A stretch of 64,000 bases of DNA from Paraspadella gotoi (lineage: Eukaryota; Chaetognatha): contig CM119265.1 of NCBI GenBank assembly GCA_051294375.1, forward strand, positions 8,812,772-8,876,771, given 5' to 3'. Shown one piece after another: positions 1-10,625 of this stretch (positions within the stretch are counted from its first letter, which is position 1; every line of letters starts with the position of its first letter). Under the pieces are notes generated by a model that was given only the letters and a program-made list of their open reading frames with translations, was not told the origin of the DNA and did not search any database. Made by a program: the position numbers and the translations under genes.

Positions 1-87
1 GCGATCGTAGTCGTAAATTATATTATATAATTATATAATATATATAGCTAATTATATTCGTAGAAAAATATATTGCTTTCACTGTAG

Positions 88-1969
88 GTCCTACCAATCA
101 CGGAGTTATGAATGCTGCAATCAACTTTGTCGAGATCGAAAGAAAGGGTGTTTTGAATATGACGCCTGCAAGTCGAGTGAGTTTTTTCACATTACCGTTT
201 TTTGACTTTAGAAAAAATGGTATAAAGTTAAATAACAGGTTATTTTTGATTGGTTATTGTTAAATGATTATCGAGCCTCAAAACCACTAAATAAATTATA
301 GTTATATAATAATACATACAAAATAATCATTATTTTATTTATTGCCTTTTTTGTATTCTTTCCTTTAAATTTTTCGCGGCCCTCGCAGCGCACGGAGGAT
401 GGAGCGAATGGGATCCATGGACAACGTGCCCCGCCACTTGCGAAAACCCTGACGCGAATCGAACCCGGACACGAACCTGTACGAACCCAAAGCCGAAGCG
501 AAATTTATTCGGACTTGAATGCCAAGGAGAGTCAGTACAGTTTCTTCCGTGCCAGTTGTCATCGGAAGAGATGAAAAAGTGCAACGGTGAGTAACGAAAC
601 GAGTTAAAGTTTGATGTGGTGTTGAGCGGTATCTATTGTAAGATTATTGTAGCAGAAAACATGACGTCAAACCTGTTAAAACCCTTTCATCTTACCAGGG
701 TACAAAGAAAACAATAATACGTAATAATCAATAGGAATTAGTTCATGTCCAACAGTGTATTCTCAGAATTTTCAACACAAAATTAGTCCATTAAATTAGT
801 GATGTCGAGGCTTTCTCACTTAAATAATATTTATTAGTATTATATTATTATTATTATTATTCTTATTATTATTATTATATTTATATGAAATTGGTACAAC
901 CAATATAAAAATTATCCATTCATTTTATAAATAAGCTATCTTGTCCCTGACTTTGGACAGGCTTTGGTGGTTTAAGGCCTCCATCACACTTACAAGATAA
1001 TAACATAGCAGTTTTCTGCAATTATATATTTAAATAAATACACTAACGCTACCATTTGTCCCTACTTCTTTTTTTGGGCAGTCGTTACAATCATCGGTCT
1101 TAGCTGTGGGTTTGCTCTCGTCGCCGTCATCCTAATTATCGTGGTGATTGCTTTCGCCTACCATCATCGAAATCGTAAGCACGAGGAAGTGATTTTCGTC
1201 GTCGAAAGTTGTTTTTCACAACCCTGCCTTTGTTTCAGCGCGTTTCTATTCTCGGGCCCAACAAGAATCGCGCAGTATAGGCGAGCACACGTTCGAGGTG
1301 AAAGAACCAGACAGCATCGGCAGCGCGAGCGACATACTCTTGGATTTCGAAGACGAAATCGTGGACTTAGCCGAAGGCACGCCAAAACAATTCACAAATA
1401 TTGATGTTTAAAAAAAAAAAAATATTGAATTTCGTCTTTTCGTTATAAACATTTTCACAGAACAGACGCCGGCAAAAGACGAAACGGTTCCCAAAATAAT
1501 CGGCGATTCGTCCGTCGATGACGCAACCGCGTCAACGTTTTTAAGGGCGACCTTTGCCGACGAATTTCAGCCACGCCCACACGTCGATTTCGATATAATG
1601 ACGCCAGGGCCACCGCCGCGGTCGAAGATGACGAATTCGCAGCCTTTTCCGCCATCGATGCGACAGACGGAGCCTCCGCCGATGCAGCTGCCGCCCGCCA
1701 GCTCTTTCGACGTCTCAGAGTTCGGCCAGCCCCTTCGCACCTATGGTAACCGGGAGCTACGAGTGGCGAGCGACGCGTCGACGGAGGACATACCCGACTC
1801 CAACAATTTGAATGACATTTCCTATGTCAACGCCAATGTGATTGTTATTGATGTCCCGAATGACATTTCGATCTCGGCCTCCAGTTCCGGGATTTATTAT
1901 CCCGTACTATATGATCGGCAGGAAGACGTCCCGAGCATTGAACAGTTGATGGGATCGAGAATGGAATAG
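88..1969 (+). CDS. TSP1-domain single-pass membrane protein, paralogue 1 (5' partial)
   Basis: Five exons read in phase: 88-176, 389-586, 1082-1174, 1239-1376 and 1461-1969. The signal-peptide exon lies left of the window. Exon 1 has the cysteine-rich head (YECCNQLC, then FEYDAC). Exon 2 is one thrombospondin type-1 repeat starting HGGWSEWDPW, with spaced cysteines and an RTRTRTC core. Exon 3 is a hydrophobic span (about IIGLSCGFALVAVILIIVVV) followed by basic YHHRNR. The last exons form an acidic, Pro/Ser-rich tail ending in GSRME. The TSP1 repeat should be extracellular and the tail cytoplasmic; TSP1 repeats usually bind matrix or partner proteins. The fourth intron (1377-1460) would need a GC donor; without splicing there, the tail stops at 1409-1411. 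Two paralogues follow. The ligand and pathway are unknown. Confidence 0.75.
884..1016 (+). repeat. Dispersed repeat family 2, copy in paralogue-1 intron
   Basis: About 130 bp running from a GAAATTGGTACAAC-type start to a CCATCACACTTACAAG segment. It recurs in the same orientation near 54,570-54,713 and inverted near 10,199-10,300, continued at 8,478-8,512. It carries no coding capacity. It lies in the intron before the transmembrane exon and includes the GACAGGCTTTGG core shared by all copies. Confidence 0.7.
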
Positions 1970-2947
1970 GGGAGTAGCTCGTCTACTACATTGCAATATT
2001 TTTAATACTTATTGAAACAACGATAAATTTTAATACGTGTAATAAGTATATATGCTTTGTATAATGATTGATTGAGTAATATTTTTTAACTTATCTCAGC
2101 ATTTAAATAATGAATTAGAATAATTTTTGGCAGTGACGTTAAATAGTTTTTTTTTATCTTTTATGATGTGATCTATCTAATTATATGGAGAATCTTGCAG
2201 TCGAAACAGTGATTTTTTGGGTCATTTTTGAATCTCCGCTTTTGCCTCGAGTGGTAATGGGCTCAATTTATATTGTGGTGTCATCCCGTTTACAACATGA
2301 TTTTTGGTTCTTTTGTGTACACATACCAACTTTTTTAGCTGTTTTTGTTTTTCCTTTATTTTTACTAACCATTATTTTCAGGCGCTGAGAATAACGCTGA
2401 AAAAGGTTACACCTGCTTGCCTATTACGACTGTATTAATAGACTGTTTATCTCTCTTTCCATCCGTCGCATGGCAACGATGAAGTTAAACTGGGACGACC
2501 TCGGACATGTAGTCGGGCTCGACGGACATCCCTTTTCTATTCCAATGATGATGATGATGATCGGAATCGTTTTTCAATTTATGATCGTTCAAAAAAAAAA
2601 AAGTTTCCGGTTGATTTTATAAACGTATTATAAACGAATTTTTATTATTTCGATGATTATTCAAGTGGTCTTTCGTGGTCATTGTTCAACAGTGCGAATG
2701 TTTTGACTAAATAAATATTTAACAGTAACTCGACTAACTCGAGTAATGTCTCTTATTTTTAAAAAAAGATCAAATAATTTAATAAAATCTGTAAAAACCA
2801 TTTCTCTTCCCATTATGTATAGTATAATAAGTATTCTTATTTACTGAATACTACTCCTTTAAAAACAATTACCTGCATTTAATTTAAGTCCAATAAATTG
2901 AAAAGTAGCTCATGGAATAGTCCGTCGATAGATGATCTCATCACGTG
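1970..2947. other. Intergenic spacer between paralogues 1 and 2
   Basis: AT-rich, with no convincing coding exon. It holds a short GAT trinucleotide run near 2,545-2,560 and an AATAAA-like site near 2,710 that could end the first transcript. The pyrimidine-poor stretch before 2,948 gives no clear promoter motif. Confidence 0.5.
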
Positions 2948-5541
2948 ATGACTTTCTTCATTCTTTTCGCGATATGTTCGACGTTGGCGATTGAGTGGTC
3001 AACGGCCGGACATCCGACTTGCAACCAATTCACCCCCAATTGTACTCCTCACTGCTATTGGTTGGTATTTGTTTTGCAATCTATAACGATCACGTTAAAT
3101 ATTAGAAACATGTAAATAATCTAATTCATTATCATTGTATGTAAGTTAAGGCAACTCGATAGGAACCTTTATTTGTAATGTAGTATGAATATCAAGATAT
3201 ATGTGATATATATATATAATTTATATATATATATATATATATCTTGCACTCAGGGACGTCGATATGAATCGCTTTTACTGCTGCGCTTCCGTCTGCGATC
3301 CGAAAAAGCCTCCAAATCCCAAATGCACCGAACTAGAAGCTTGTCGTTCAAGTGAGTCATCTCTCACGATTAAAATTTTCATATTTTCATATTCAGTTTG
3401 ATCGCCTCGTCACGTCGAAATAAGAACCTTTCTGACTTGGACTGGAGGCTTTAGGTTTTGAGCTAAACTACATTGATTATTACGGTGCTTTTTTTGGTTC
3501 CTATTTCATGGGCCCAATACTACGTGGGCCCAATCCTGCGACCGCCGTTGATATTAAACGCAATAATTAAATTGAAGAATTTGAGTTAAATTGAACCTAA
3601 TATTCGATCTCTCCGTTTGTTTCAGTGCACGGTGGCTGGACGAAATGGGGTCCGTGGTCATCGTGTCCGGCCAAATGCGACAGTCCGTACGCGAATCTAA
3701 CCCGAACTCGGTCGTGTACGAACCCGACGCCGAGACGCGATCTCAACGGCTTCAATTGCGAAGGGAAGGCGGTGCAGTTGGAACCCTGTCACTTGTTGCC
3801 GGATGAAATGGAAAAATGCCACTGTGCGTGTAAAATGTTTAATATGCAATGATTGAGACTTTTTTGGTTTTTGCTCTTGATCTGTATATTATTCATTAGA
3901 TTTTTTGTTTTGACAGACAAAAAGTTCTCGATAACGGTTGGCTTTCTCGGCGGTGCACTCGGATTTTCAATTGTTATTGCAGCGTCAGCAATCGTTGCGG
4001 TTGCTTGTCTCAGAGAACGTAAGATTTTTTTGTGATTAGTGGTTACTGGTTACGTTTGATGGTCTTCGTGTAAGGAAATATTGGGTGTTTACTGTTTAAA
4101 ATTCAAAGGCTAAAATGAAACTGAAAAATAAAAAATTAGATGCGAGACGAAACTACCAAACACATTTTAATTAGAATTTTTAAATGTAGGTTTCTGTTTT
4201 ATCTATCTCGAAAATCTTAATAGAATTAATTAATTAGCACCTATCACGAAAAAAATTTCGAGAGTCAGGTTAAAACAAATATCTATCATGAGTTTAAACT
4301 CGAAGTACTCTTTAATTACTCATTTTCCTGGACTGAAACCGGTTTTAAACAGAAACATTTATTTTTCTGAACATCTTACTGCGGTTGTTCCTTGTAATCA
4401 AGCCGATCGTATTATTTAGCGGTATCTATTTTAATACGTGATTATCAATTTGACAGTTTATAGACGAAAGCCTATCGCGGAAGAAACCGGCGGAATCGAC
4501 CGAGGTTCACCGGAAACGGAGAGCGAGAGCGGAAGCGACGGTACGATGGTCACACCCATTCCGAGTATTGTGGACCCTTTCGCGATGACACTGACCCCAA
4601 CTGCGACGCCGACTAGGCTTGAGGCGACTATGACCGAAACAGCACAAAACAACGGCATGGCGGCCTCATTGGATTTCGTCGAAGTGGGCGACCAATCAAC
4701 CAACCAATTAAGCTGGAGACCTAATGGTATTGTCCTTTTTTTAGTAGATTGTTTATTGTTTTTTTTTTGTTTTTTGTTTTTTGTTTTACTTCATGCATTT
4801 AGGGGATGATCGTTGACCGAGCAATTTGTATTCAATAAAACAAAGCAAATCAATCGATCGTAGAATCGGGCAATCAGTAAATTTGACTATCAATTCATCT
4901 ATTCGTCATTTTAAAATGCTCTGATCAATCATTCAATCTATTATTGAATTTCAAAAGCGAAGTAAGGAATTAGACAATAAGTCTTCGTTTGAAACATTAC
5001 TAAAATTCTTGAATTAGACATCTACCAGTCAATTCGTTTTTAAAACACAATCCGTAATATTATGAATTTTAAGAAGTCAAATTTTATTACAGCCGAAAAA
5101 AATAGTTCTTATATATTAGTAATTACTACATTTTTTTTAAATAAGTTAGTAGATTCGCTAAAAAAAGAACACTTTTTTTTCCTTTCCTTCCCAGTACCTT
5201 CCTCTGATTTGGACGACCGCGTTCGAAGACCTACGAATCCTACGGAAGAACCTCAGGCGCCACCAAACGGCGAGCTGACGACGATGACCTCCGATGATAA
5301 CCCGCATTATTTGTGCCTCCTCAAGTTACCGCCGATTCGTCGACATAACGAGGGGAGCCTTTCCGTCGACGACCGGCTTGGATCGCGCGGCCATTCGACA
5401 GGCTCCCTCCCGGGCGCTTTCGATCCAACCTCTAGCGGCGAAGTCTACACGACCGAAGGCAGATTGGTCAGCGAGACGGAGAATCGGATTCCGATCGTCG
5501 TACCTCATTTCGCGTCGACGTCGTCGTTGGATATGAATTAA
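2948..5541 (+). CDS. TSP1-domain single-pass membrane protein, paralogue 2
   Basis: Six exons join in phase: 2948-3060, 3254-3351, 3626-3823, 3917-4018, 4457-4726 and 5195-5541, giving about 375 residues. The start encodes a short hydrophobic leader (MTFFILFAICSTLAI), fitting a signal peptide. The head carries NCTPHCYW and FYCCASVCDP. Exon 3 is a TSP1 repeat beginning HGGWTKWGPWSSC, with WxxW spacing typical of C-mannosylation sites. Exon 4 is the membrane span (GFLGGALGFSIVIAASAIVA), followed by LRERL. The tail is acidic and Ser/Pro/Thr rich and ends SSLDMN. The introns flanking the TSP1 and TM exons are all phase 1, as in the two neighbours, so the trio arose by tandem duplication. An AATAAA lies near 5757, about 215 bp past the stop. 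A cell-surface role is inferred; the specific function is unknown. Confidence 0.82.
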
Positions 5542-6062
5542 AAAACGTTTAATGAAAACGGCCAGAGGGGGGGGCGGGTGGTTGTTGAAAAGTCGCTTTC
5601 CAGTTTGACATTTTGCCATAAATGAGTCCTTTCTACTCAAGACCTCGATTACTCAAGACAACGATTGCATTTTATGTTAAAACTATATAATAGTTGTACA
5701 TAAACTTAGCAGCAATAAGCAGTTGTTTGTAGATTTTTCCTCAGCCCCACTCCCCCAATAAACCAATGAAATTTTACTAATAACGTTGTTAATTATTTTG
5801 TTAAAACTTAAATGAGAAATACCAAATACGAAATACTTGACCCAGTTTTTGGATTTTATACTTTGCTACATTCCACGAAAAGAATTAAAGTTTTTAAAAG
5901 ATAACTTATATTTTTGTTCATAAGATACTCATAATTGCGTTTATATTTTTTTTAATATATATTTTTCTGGTCAAATTTTTTAGTTTTTTTTTTATTCATT
6001 TTCTTGTTAATCCTGTTTACTGAAATAAAACCGTTATATTTTTACAGAAAAACATTTAGAAG
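5542..6062. other. Intergenic spacer between paralogues 2 and 3
   Basis: An AT-rich spacer with a probable polyadenylation signal (AATAAA near 5757). A pyrimidine-rich acceptor-like TTTTTACAG ends about 15 bp upstream of the next start codon, so the next gene may have a 5' UTR intron or a trans-splice site here. I see nothing else. Confidence 0.45.
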
Positions 6063-7887
6063 ATGCACGAAACCATTAAAATATGCTCCATCCTGTTACT
6101 TTACTTGAGTCTTCTGCAATTTTCCGGAGGCGCGATGCCGGACTGTAGCTACGGAACCCTCAACTGCAGCAACCATTGTTATCTTTCTAAAATCACAGAC
6201 ACTTACGAATGTTGCAATCGGGTTTGTGACCCTCGACCTAACGACTACGTCCAAAGTGTTTGCGAGGGTGTTCCGGCCTGTTCTTCAAGTACGCGTTGAA
6301 TAGTCATTTGTTTTTGTCAAAATTAAATAATTACATACGTAGTTTCGTTAATAAATGAAAAAAAAATAATGGGAAGAACTAAATGATGATCATTTTATAA
6401 TCAATAATCATGTTAACGTCGTTGCCGTCGTTATTGCTAGCAGGATTGCGATAACCACGTTTCACTCTTTACCGCCAGTGCATGGAGGGTGGTCCGCTTG
6501 GTCGGAGTGGGGGGAATGCACCTCCGTGTGCGATGAACCCGGGACGAAGACCAGCTTGCGAAGTTGCACGAACCCAGAGCCGAAATTGGTACGTCCTTTT
6601 ATTATCAAATATAATAGTATCGTTAAAAAATGTTTAAAAAAATCAAATTAGCATCTTCCATTCATTTTTTAAAGCATCTTAATGGAAAAAAATGCGTCGG
6701 AGATGCGGTGAAGATTACCAAGTGTTTTTTGCCTTCTGCTGTTAGAAAAAGATGCCAAAGTAAGTACTTAATTTTATATAATATTGTAAATTGACAAAAA
6801 ATAATACTTGATTTCTTTTTCCAAAAAAATTAAGAGGATAGGGAGTTGATTGTCGCCTTGATCGTCATTATGAGCGTCACGTCTATCATCTTCGGACTAG
6901 CGGTCTTCGGCTTTGTCATCGCGCGTCACCTTCAAAGTAAATTCCATAAAATAAAAAATATTTCTTTGAGCTATTTTTTTTGTCGAAATAACTAGTAACT
7001 GTCCGACTCAACCCCCCTCCAAACTTTCAGAGTTAAAAGAAAAACGAGGGCGAATTGCCGTGCAGTCCGACACAGAAGGAACCGAGGAATACGTTCTGTT
7101 GGTCAGCCCAGGACCTGCCGCCGATCCGAGCAATCCCTCCCTGCCAATATCTCCATCTTCAGCTCCGGCTCCAAATTCGGGAGGCTTACCTCCACCAGCA
7201 TCAGTCCTACTCTCTCCACAACACCAGCCGACACCCTCGCAGTCAATCGATCCCTCTGCCGTCGCTCCCACAGTCGCCGATGTCCGGCTCAACTTGGGAG
7301 ACTCTTACTTGGAAGGGCGACTCAGAGATTGGGTGGCCGATCAGAGGCGCAATCCAGCCGACGCACCCTCTGCAATTATGAACGGCGTGGATAGGGAGAA
7401 CGAATCTTCGGCATTCGATCCAAACCCCCCCGCGGAAGCCGCCGGCGCCAATAATCATTTCATCCCAAAGGGCGTATCCGGGTTTAACAACAGCAGGTTT
7501 CCTAATCGGCCAATAACAGCAATGACTGCCGGCCAATCCCGTTCCTGTCCCCACTGCAGCCAACCAATCCTCTTAATTCCATCGGGGGATGGAATCTCGC
7601 TGCTTCCCGATTCCAACCCAACTCAGTATCCGAGGTCGAGCTCGCAGGAGCCGGCTACGGATTCCCGGGACCTTTCCTCCTTCTCTACTGAAAGAGAACA
7701 TTTGTTTGAAAATCTTAAGGAAGATACAACGACCCATGTAAAAACTCCAATAGTGAGCCAACGTAATTTGACCGTAAGTTCGACCTCTACTGGCGATCAA
7801 CAGCAAACAGAATCGACATTCGTGTCGGGAGATGATTCTACCCAGATACCTCGCTGCGTCGAAGATCTGAATTCAAATGAAAATTAA
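6063..7887 (+). CDS. TSP1-domain single-pass membrane protein, paralogue 3
   Basis: Exons 6063-6288, 6479-6588, 6675-6759, 6835-6936 and 7031-7887 splice in phase to about 459 residues. A clear signal peptide ([17 protein letters not shown]) precedes the cysteine-rich head ([18 protein letters not shown]). The TSP1 repeat starts [13 protein letters not shown] and is split by an extra phase-0 intron not found in the other two. The membrane span is [21 protein letters not shown]-like, followed by ARHLQ. The tail of about 285 residues is the longest of the trio, very rich in Pro and Ser, with a CPHC pair near its middle. In this copy the leader and head sit in one exon, whereas paralogue 2 has an intron between them. 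The tails are not alike in sequence, which suggests divergent signalling partners. Confidence 0.82.
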
Positions 7888-8477
7888 CAGTAATTTTTTT
7901 AAATTTTTGTGGACTCATTAATCGATAACATTTTTTTAGCGAGAACATAAAATATATACTTATATACAGTTATATTTATTAACAGTCACAAATCTGATCT
8001 TGTGAAATTCAATTTTAGTAAAAAACGCTAATTTTGATTATAAAATAGTATCATCATTTTTTAGAAAAAATGTATTGTGTCATTCGTCAACAAAAGTTTT
8101 TACTTAATAATTTCTTTGAAAACACGCCAGTTGATAATAATATTGATAATAATATTGATGAATATTAAGAATTACGGTTTGTTGAATTACAAAAATTGTT
8201 CTTTCTGTTATTCTGCTACATTTGGGGAAACAAAATAAGCAAACACCTCGATGAGTCATAAATTATTAATCGAGAAGATAATACTCAAGTGGGATAAAGA
8301 TCTAATAAAGTAATCGAGAGGTGAGCTCAAAACAGAATCTCAGGAGACTATAAAGGAGACAAATGTATACAAAGTAAAACGAAGCCTTCAATGTGAAAAT
8401 ATAACGTTAATAATAACAAATAATGATATAAATATAATTTAATAATCAATTTTTTAAATGTCTATTATTTTATATGT
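7888..8477. other. AT-rich spacer after paralogue 3
   Basis: A low-complexity AT-rich stretch with short ATT/GAT repeats. I see no exon, RNA gene or clear polyadenylation signal. Confidence 0.4.
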
Positions 8478-8518
8478 TATGTCATTATCTTGTAAGAGTG
8501 ATGGAGGCCTTAAATAGC

Positions 8519-8706
8519 CTTAAGCAGTCCCTGAGCTTCGGATCAGGCTGTAACACCATGTTACAGGCGGGTTAAGCGCCCCGTCCCTCTTAACTGCCAG
8601 ACGACCACCGAGCTAGAACCCCAGACCTTTGGGTTGGGAGGCGAATGACTTGCCTCCAGCACCAATGGCCGCTAGATGAACGGTTGGTGGATTTTAGTCC
8701 ACCATA
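8519..8706 (-). mobile_element. Hairpin/tRNA-like SINE, copy 1
   Basis: Read on the minus strand the element begins with a TGGTGGA/TCCACCA hairpin. A 72-nt tRNA-like segment follows: GCGGCCA pairs with TGGCCGC as acceptor stem, and a T-arm-like CCGGGGTTCTAGCCCGG contains a B-box-like GGTTCTAGCC. Three further hairpins follow. Orientation is assigned from the B-box-like motif. This copy carries a few mutations in the T-arm-like stem. Confidence 0.65.
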
Positions 8707-8887
8707 CATCCCCCCTCCCGTAGGAGAAGTCTGTTACGTCTCTTCAGTGAATTGTTGTTGTTGGTGGAAAGTTCATCACCAAGTTGAGGCATGTCGCCTG
8801 ATGTGTTGTGGGCGGAAAATGCATCGCCAGGTTGAGTCATGTCGCCTGAAAGTGTTGTTGTTGTGTTCGGAAGTCGGGCTCACCAAT
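8707..8887. repeat. GT-rich spacer between paired SINE copies
   Basis: A linker of about 180 bp with internal repeats of a GTTGAGGCATGTCGCCTGA-like unit. A close relative at about 9,475-9,659 joins the next pair of SINE copies, so copy-linker-copy seems to have been duplicated or mobilised as one unit. Confidence 0.55.
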
Positions 8888-9041
8888 GAAGAGACAGTAA
8901 TTATTGTTAAGCGACCCCCGTCCCTCTTAACTGCCAGACGACCACCGGGCTAGAACCCCGGACCTTTGGGTTGGGAGGCGAATGACTTGCCTCCAGCACC
9001 AATGGCCGCTGATGAACGGTTGGTGGATTTTAGTCCACCAT
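8888..9041 (-). mobile_element. Hairpin/tRNA-like SINE, copy 2 (internally deleted)
   Basis: It keeps the GAAGAGACAG end, the tRNA-like segment and the terminal TGGTGGA hairpin, but lacks the two hairpins that normally lie between them on the far side of the tRNA-like part. It ends directly at the start of the family 3 sequence. Confidence 0.6.
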
Positions 9042-9244
9042 TAATCTTAAAATTTTTGGATGGATTCTGATAGAGCATAAAAAGTTAAACGAGAAATATA
9101 ATTACAGGTTTTAAAAATTCTTACGTTTTCTCAATAAAAATCTAGAAAAACTTCTAAAATCATCGAAAAATGATGATTTTTTACGGTTTTTCTTATTTTT
9201 GACCTACTTATCATAAAAATATTTAAAAAAGAATTGAAGAGACT

Positions 9245-9474
9245 GAAGAGACAGTAATTATTGTATAGTGTTAATGACAGAACCGTTCAATATAAGCAGT
9301 CCCTGAGCTTCGGATCAGGCTGTAACCCGAGTTACAGGCGGGTTAAGCGCCCCGTCCCTCTTAACTGCTAGGCGCCACCGGGCTAGAACCCCGGACCTTT
9401 GGGTTGGGAGGCGAATGACTTGCCTCCGGCACCAATGGCCCTGATGAACGGTTGGTGGATTTTAGTCCACCATA
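9245..9474 (-). mobile_element. Hairpin/tRNA-like SINE, copy 3
   Basis: A full-length copy of about 230 bp from GAAGAGACAG to TCCACCATA on the + strand. It contains all five paired segments described for the family. One C is missing from the acceptor-like stem (GGCC rather than GGCCGC). Confidence 0.65.
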
Positions 9475-9659
9475 CATCCCCCCCTCCCGATAGGGAGAAG
9501 TCTGTTGCGTCCTTCAGTGAATTGTGTTGTTGGTGGGAAAGTGCGTCACCAGTTGAGGCATGTCGCCTGATGTGTTGTTGCGGGGAAAGTACATCGCCAG
9601 GTGAGGATGTCGCCTGAAAGTGTTGTTGTGCTGTTGTGTTCGAAGTCGGGCTCACCAAT
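9475..9659. repeat. GT-rich spacer, second copy
   Basis: Similar to 8,707-8,887, with the same order of subrepeats (GTGCGTCACCAG, GTCGCCTGA, TCGGGCTCACCAAT). It joins SINE copies 3 and 4. Confidence 0.55.
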
Positions 9660-9889
9660 GAAGAGACAGTAATTATTGTAAGTGTTAATGACAGAACCGT
9701 TCAATATAAGCAGTCCCTGAGCTTCGGATCAGGCTGTAACCCATGTTACAGGCGGGTTAAGCGCCCCGTCCCTCTTAACTGCTAGGCGGCCACCGGGCTA
9801 GAACCCCGGACCTTTGGGTTGGGAGGCGAATGACTTGCCTCCGGCACCAATGGCCCTGATGAACGGTTGGTGGATTTTAGTCCACCATA
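9660..9889 (-). mobile_element. Hairpin/tRNA-like SINE, copy 4
   Basis: A full-length copy, nearly identical to copy 3, with a cleaner central hairpin (CTGTAAC/GTTACAG). Its similarity to copy 3 suggests recent duplication of the pair. Confidence 0.65.
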
Positions 9890-10625
9890 AGAATATATGA
9901 ATTAGTGACAAACGTTCATTGGTCCTGAGTGATCGCTTAACACTTCGGGTTAAGCCCTTAATGTGGGCCATAACCCGCTTTGGGTGGCGATGATGACAAT
10001 GCTGCGATACTTTGGATTTTATCATTTTGTTCTTAAAATTTAAAATTTAAAAAAAATTTTGGCCTTTCTATCTAAAAATAAATATTAAAAAATTAATTAC
10101 TAGCCATATGAAATTGTTATTTTTTTCAAAAAATGTATAATTTTTCGTTTAAGCATGTACTCACTCTAAATTTTTGACTCACCCCATTGAGTGGGACCAT
10201 CCCTACCTTAAACCACCAAAGCCTGTCCAAAGTCAGGGGAAAGATAGCTTATTTATTAAATGAATGGATAATTTTTATATTGGTTGAACCAATTTCATAA
10301 AGCTTTTGTTCTCAACTGTGGAAAATACAAGTTGAGAGAACCCTCTTGCGAAAAACAAATGGGTTCTTCCAAACAAAAGAACAAGCAACTGTTTTGTTTG
10401 GTACGGATTTTTACAGCAAGGGATGTAATTCTGAGCTATTCAAACTATTTAACCTCAGCACTCTCTGAATGTCAAATGGACAAATCATGTATATAATTAT
10501 AAAAATGAGATAAACTGTGTAACGTATATCAGGATGATAAAACTCAATTAATGATCGGGTGTACTTAACCGATTTTCTTTCGATAGATTGAGGAATTTTC
10601 TCAAAATGTTTATCGTTCGCGGACT

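Larger units (their letters stand above)
8478..10300. mobile_element. Nested pile of three repeat families
   Basis: An inverted copy of dispersed family 2 is split: its end lies at about 8,478-8,512 and the rest at about 10,199-10,300. Between the halves lie hairpin-SINE copies and a copy of family 3 (about 9,043-9,236 continuing at 10,022-10,198). That family 3 copy matches one in a C9orf72 intron (38,040-38,526) and is itself interrupted by a second hairpin-SINE pair (9,245-9,889). Segment 9,890-10,021 is further insert of unknown type containing CTTAAC/GTTAAG complementary arms. The order of insertion is inferred from the interruptions. Confidence 0.55.
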
